64,000 bases of DNA, taken from positions 26,747,244 to 26,811,243 of the forward strand of contig CM022670.1 in NCBI GenBank assembly GCA_012295275.1, read 5' to 3'. Positions 60,001 through 64,000 of the stretch are shown here, piece after piece (within the stretch, counting starts at the first letter, position 1; every line of letters starts with the position of its first letter). The notes under the pieces were generated by a model, which had not been told where the DNA came from, did no database searches, and saw nothing but the letters and a program-made list of their open reading frames with translations. Made by a program: the position numbers and the translations under genes. The stretch is from Chrysomallon squamiferum (lineage: Eukaryota; Mollusca; Gastropoda; Neomphalida; Peltospiridae).

Positions 60001-60879
60001 TCCAACCAACTTCTTGAAACAAATTTTAGATAATTATAATTAACATTTTAAAAACTTAAGATACTTTATCATTATATTTGATCTTCATCTTTTCTTTCCG
60101 TCTTTTCTTGTTGGATCGGTTTATATTTCAAGTGCCTATGATTGTCTGTTTTGTGGTGTTTGTGTATTTCTTTATGTGAATGAGTGAAGAAATAGGAAAG
60201 TATGTTTTTGTTCCTGTCAATGTGAAACTCTAACCTATATATATTTGAATAAAGATTATATATATATAAATGTTTATTCAAAATTTTAAACGTGGCTTGA
60301 ACCGGAAATAATTTCATCAGAACCAGTTATTATTGATTGTGCAAAGATATCATAAATCTAGAAATAAATCAGCTGACGCAAATGCAGTAAAACTGTTATA
60401 AATTTTAGAGACGATAGTTGAAAAAAAAAGTTGTTGATTCCTTTATAGAACATAATGAACTCAGAGTGGAGAAAATACAGAGACGTCCCTCAGCATGCAA
60501 GAGTCAACAACACGACGCACAAGAAGCAAACCCACCAAATTCCGCAAAGCTGTAATATTTGAAGAAGGAGCAGTTGGTCTACAAAACACGGAGGTGTCAG
60601 CCTCCCCATTATGTCCCGAAGAGGCAGAAAACAAGTAGCGTCAAGTTGTCTGTCCAAAAGATCTTGACATTTCTGAGGAAGCGAAAATATCCTCCCAGTT
60701 CCTTTCCCAGTCCTGGGCGTGTCATTCTTTGTCTTCCCTCTATTCGTCACTTCTTGCGTGCGTTAAGTATTCGGATGTAGTTCATCTTAAAGAACTAAAT
60801 CAGGATTTCAGGTTGATATACAGTGAATTCGTCTAAAATTCATTTTGTCATAGTTAGACAACCTTTCCCACCATCCGAA

Positions 60880-60880
<1 letters not shown>

Positions 60881-60910
<30 letters not shown>
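60881..60910. repeat. Poly-T run
   Basis: Homopolymer of about 29 T. Confidence 0.95.
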
Positions 60911-60914
<4 letters not shown>

Positions 60915-61127
60915 ATAAGAATAAAAAAACCCTCAAAAATATAAATATTAAAAAATCCTTTGGTCATCTGAAGAATCCATAATTTTGAAAACTCGTCTCA
61001 TCTCAACCGAGCTCCATATATTCACGTGATCTTTGCATTATCTGATTTATATTCAAATAAAAGATGCATTTACATAAGTATCATAACATCTGTTAAAATA
61101 TCTCACTGAAATCTGTTGTGTATAAAA

Positions 61128-61161
<34 letters not shown>

Positions 61162-62095
61162 CGTGTTTCATGTCATGGAAGAATAAAGAACAACAACTGT
61201 TTCTTGAATAATTTACTGCTTGTTCTAGTGGGTCAGTTTACATCATGTTTCTTGAAATTTAAAATAAGTTTTTTTTTTTGGATAGACACATTTCTTCAAG
61301 TTTTGCTATCCGGCGTTAACATTTAGTAGATGGTATCTTTTATAGCAAACAGTCTCATTCAGTCAATGTCGGAAATATCTCTATAAATAAATGTAATGTA
61401 GGCCTATATAGTTTTTTTTTTTTTGTTTTTTTAACATTAAGTACAGAAGACATTTATCAAAACTGTTTCACTATGTTCCCGAAAAATTTATAACAGGGTT
61501 ATCAATATGAAATTAGCACGAACACAAACAAACAACAGTAACAATAGCATCAACAACAAAAAACCTCTTTGTTATTTTAAGATTTTATCAAATACTAAAA
61601 TTTCTTTTGTTTCGTTCTGTTTAAATTGATTTTGTAGCTACATTTTATTTCAACAGTCCTTTTACATCAGTATTTCAGAAAAGTACAAGTGCGTGCGGCT
61701 CGGCTAAGAAAGGCAAACTTTGAAAGCTAGTAGATATTCACCTAGATCCGACCTCACAGACTTCGTATGTTTGAACAGTAGCCACAGAAAACGTAACGAA
61801 CAAACACTGGAAATAAACAAGACGGGGAGACCCAAGGACATTAAGCTGAACGGACAGCTTGGCAGGTTCTTAACGTGATGCTGTTCCAGGTTCAGCTGGT
61901 AATGCCAACGTCGTGGTCGTCGTGAACTGAAATACTTTGGAGTGCAATGTGCACTTGACTCTAGGATTGATAAACATTCCTTTCTAATCGACATTGCCAA
62001 TATTCAGGCATCAAACAAAATTGTTGTTTGTCACTAATTGTTTTTTTCATTCTGTGTTTGTTGATTAAATATAACTGTTTTGATTTTTAAAGCTG

Positions 62096-62161
62096 CCTGT
62101 CAAAATAAATTAACAAATAAACAACCAACCTGTCAAAATAAATTAACAAATAAACAACCAA
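62096..62161. repeat. 33-bp tandem duplication
   Basis: The unit starting CCTGTCAAAATAAATTAAC occurs twice without differences (62096-62128 and 62129-62161), followed by further CCAA repeats. Confidence 0.95.
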
Positions 62162-63649
62162 CCAACCAACAAAATACACTATTTACAGAAACATCGGGGA
62201 AAATAAAAATATAAGGCACCTCCTTTTCCTTTGTACAAATAAATTTCTGTCCAAAAATCTATCGATTAATAAACCTTCACATAAGCATTAAAAAAAAAAA
62301 AAATAATAATAAAAAAAAAAAAAAAAAAAAACATAAAAAGAAAATAACATGTGCCCGCACAGCTTGCAACAAAGACAATAATGGGTTTGCTTGACAATAT
62401 TAATATCCAGGAAACTTGCGTGTGTTACAGCAATAAACCTTCACAGGTGTCAAACTCATGAATGCTTAAGTTTATTTATAATTAGCTAAGGTCAAGAATA
62501 ACCGGTCTCTCTTTTGTTACGCTTTTTGTACAAAGACCTGCATTAGTGACACGGTGGACGGAAAGACTGTACTATTGATGTAGAAAACAATCCGTTGCTA
62601 GGTTTGTTATATAAATAGAACTTTTTTCACATCAAAGGACAACATTAATTACTCTTTTTATCTTTTTTTTTTTTTTTTTTGTAAAGACCAAACTCGTGTC
62701 TTAGTTAACATGTTAGGGAAATGCTTTTAAGCAAACAATAACTCGAATCATAAAACAGCCAAACAAAAACGAAATAATGCGACTAAAACTAAGACTAGTA
62801 AAGCCCATATAAATCAAACATTAAAAAATATTAATAATAATAAACAAATAAATAAATATATGTATATGTTATACGAATATTTGAGTTTGTGCGATTCTGC
62901 AGATTTTAACCATACAAAACCCTGACAAAATGAATAATTATGTAAAAGAAAACAAGATAAATAAAATGTTTATCCTTGAACTACAATTCCGTTCACGTAG
63001 ACATAATATCTTACTGACCCACACTGGACAATACTTTGATCATCGCCCATCTGTAACTGATAGCTTTGCTCTACCTCGAGGTCAGGACCTGGGGTCAGAA
63101 CCATACAATAAACAAAACTTAAAATTCTATAGACCAGCATACCACTTCACATCCAATCGTCATACACTGGAGGACACGAGCGCAATTAATTGACTGATTA
63201 TATCCCTATTAACAGCGACAGAGAAATTTAAATCCTATTTCAAGAAACGAACGAGACAGTGTATTGTCCTTCGAAATCTCCCTCCATTCGGTCATTACTG
63301 GGAAGATGGCGGAGATGAGTACCAGATAGTGCAAGTGTTGCTCAGCCCAACCCCTGGCGTGTTTTTGGACCAGCCCTGGGCTGACATTTGTCTTGTCAGA
63401 GAATCATGGGAACAGTTTGAACAATGACCAAGTGGGATCATCTATCAAAGTGTTTCTGTTATTGTTGTCATCGGAGTGGTCACAGCACGTCTTGTCTGAA
63501 TTGATTACGACCATATTTGACGTCTGCTTCACCACTGTAGGACGCTAATTAAGAAAATGTCTTTGTACAGCTGCCAGTGTAGAAATAAGATTTTGTCATA
63601 CGTGTCAGTCACATCAGGGTAGATAGGAATTTGGAAATCACAGTAATAA

Positions 63650-63716
63650 CAACAATAATAATAATGATGATGATGATGATAATAATAATAATGATGATAA
63701 TAATAATAATTATTAT
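63650..63716. repeat. AAT/GAT triplet microsatellite
   Basis: Mixed AAT and GAT units. The His/Tyr-rich - strand frame across it is an artefact. Confidence 0.95.
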
Positions 63717-64000
63717 AATGAGGATAATGAGGACAGGATAGGATAACCATAACCATAACCCTAACAACAATAATAATAATAATACTGTTCGACAAGGATG
63801 TTGAGATAAACATGTTGATTAAGGACAACAACGAAAACAATCTGTACAGCAACTAGAACTGTTAATATCAAAGTGATACATTTTCCTCTACTGATTTGTT
63901 TTGCAACATGTATCAAACTCTCTGACCCTAGCAGGAGTGCGCCTCATTTGCATGTTTAATGTCTGGATCAGACGGTGTTAAGTGTCTATGCGACTAGCTG

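Noticed and set aside
61704-62000. 98-codon - strand frame
   Set aside because: No recognisable motif, no splice support, composition like its surroundings.
63748-63765. CCATAACCCTAAC resembling telomere repeats
   Set aside because: Only about one true unit within low-complexity DNA; not a telomeric array.

Overview
This is AT-rich animal nuclear DNA. Genes are split by introns with GT-AG junctions and are separated by long stretches full of microsatellites (mostly AAT/TTA, GA/CT, GT/CA and AT) and homopolymer runs. The gene content is ordinary bilaterian. The linker-histone globular domains and the invertebrate-style PI3K regulatory subunit and polo kinase suggest a lophotrochozoan, most likely a mollusc; the phylum is an inference, not a reading.

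Layout. 1-5.4 kb: intergenic, with one short element bounded by inverted repeats. 5.4-6.8 kb: histone H1 gene on the + strand. 8.0-13.2 kb or further: a compact PI3-kinase regulatory-subunit gene (p50/p55/p60 type) on the - strand, rebuilt here from eight exons; its extreme 5' end is unsettled. 16.3-17.25 kb: a second H1 gene on the - strand. 17.25-22.5 kb: intergenic. About 22.5 kb to at least 44.45 kb: a PLK2/PLK3-type polo-like kinase gene on the - strand, rebuilt from twelve exons. It has most of the kinase domain and both polo boxes but lacks its N-terminal exon, which probably lies to the right of the window or in an unrecognised part of 44.5-64 kb. 44.5-64 kb: no gene I can support; probably intron 1 and/or upstream DNA of the kinase gene, with a few CpG-richer islands.

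How the genes relate. The two H1 genes point towards each other and flank the PI3K gene. They share a promoter plan: an AAACACA H1 box about 80 bp upstream of a TATA-like box. Neither shows a histone 3' stem-loop, so both may make polyadenylated, replication-independent H1. The PI3K subunit and the polo kinase are unrelated in function; I see no operon-like or pathway link.

The most interesting sequence-level observation is a recent 118-bp tandem duplication. It copies the 3' splice site and first 82 bp of the N-terminal SH2 exon of the PI3K gene, giving two near-identical acceptors, one of which would cause a frameshift and early stop. I did not find evidence of a novel multi-gene system.
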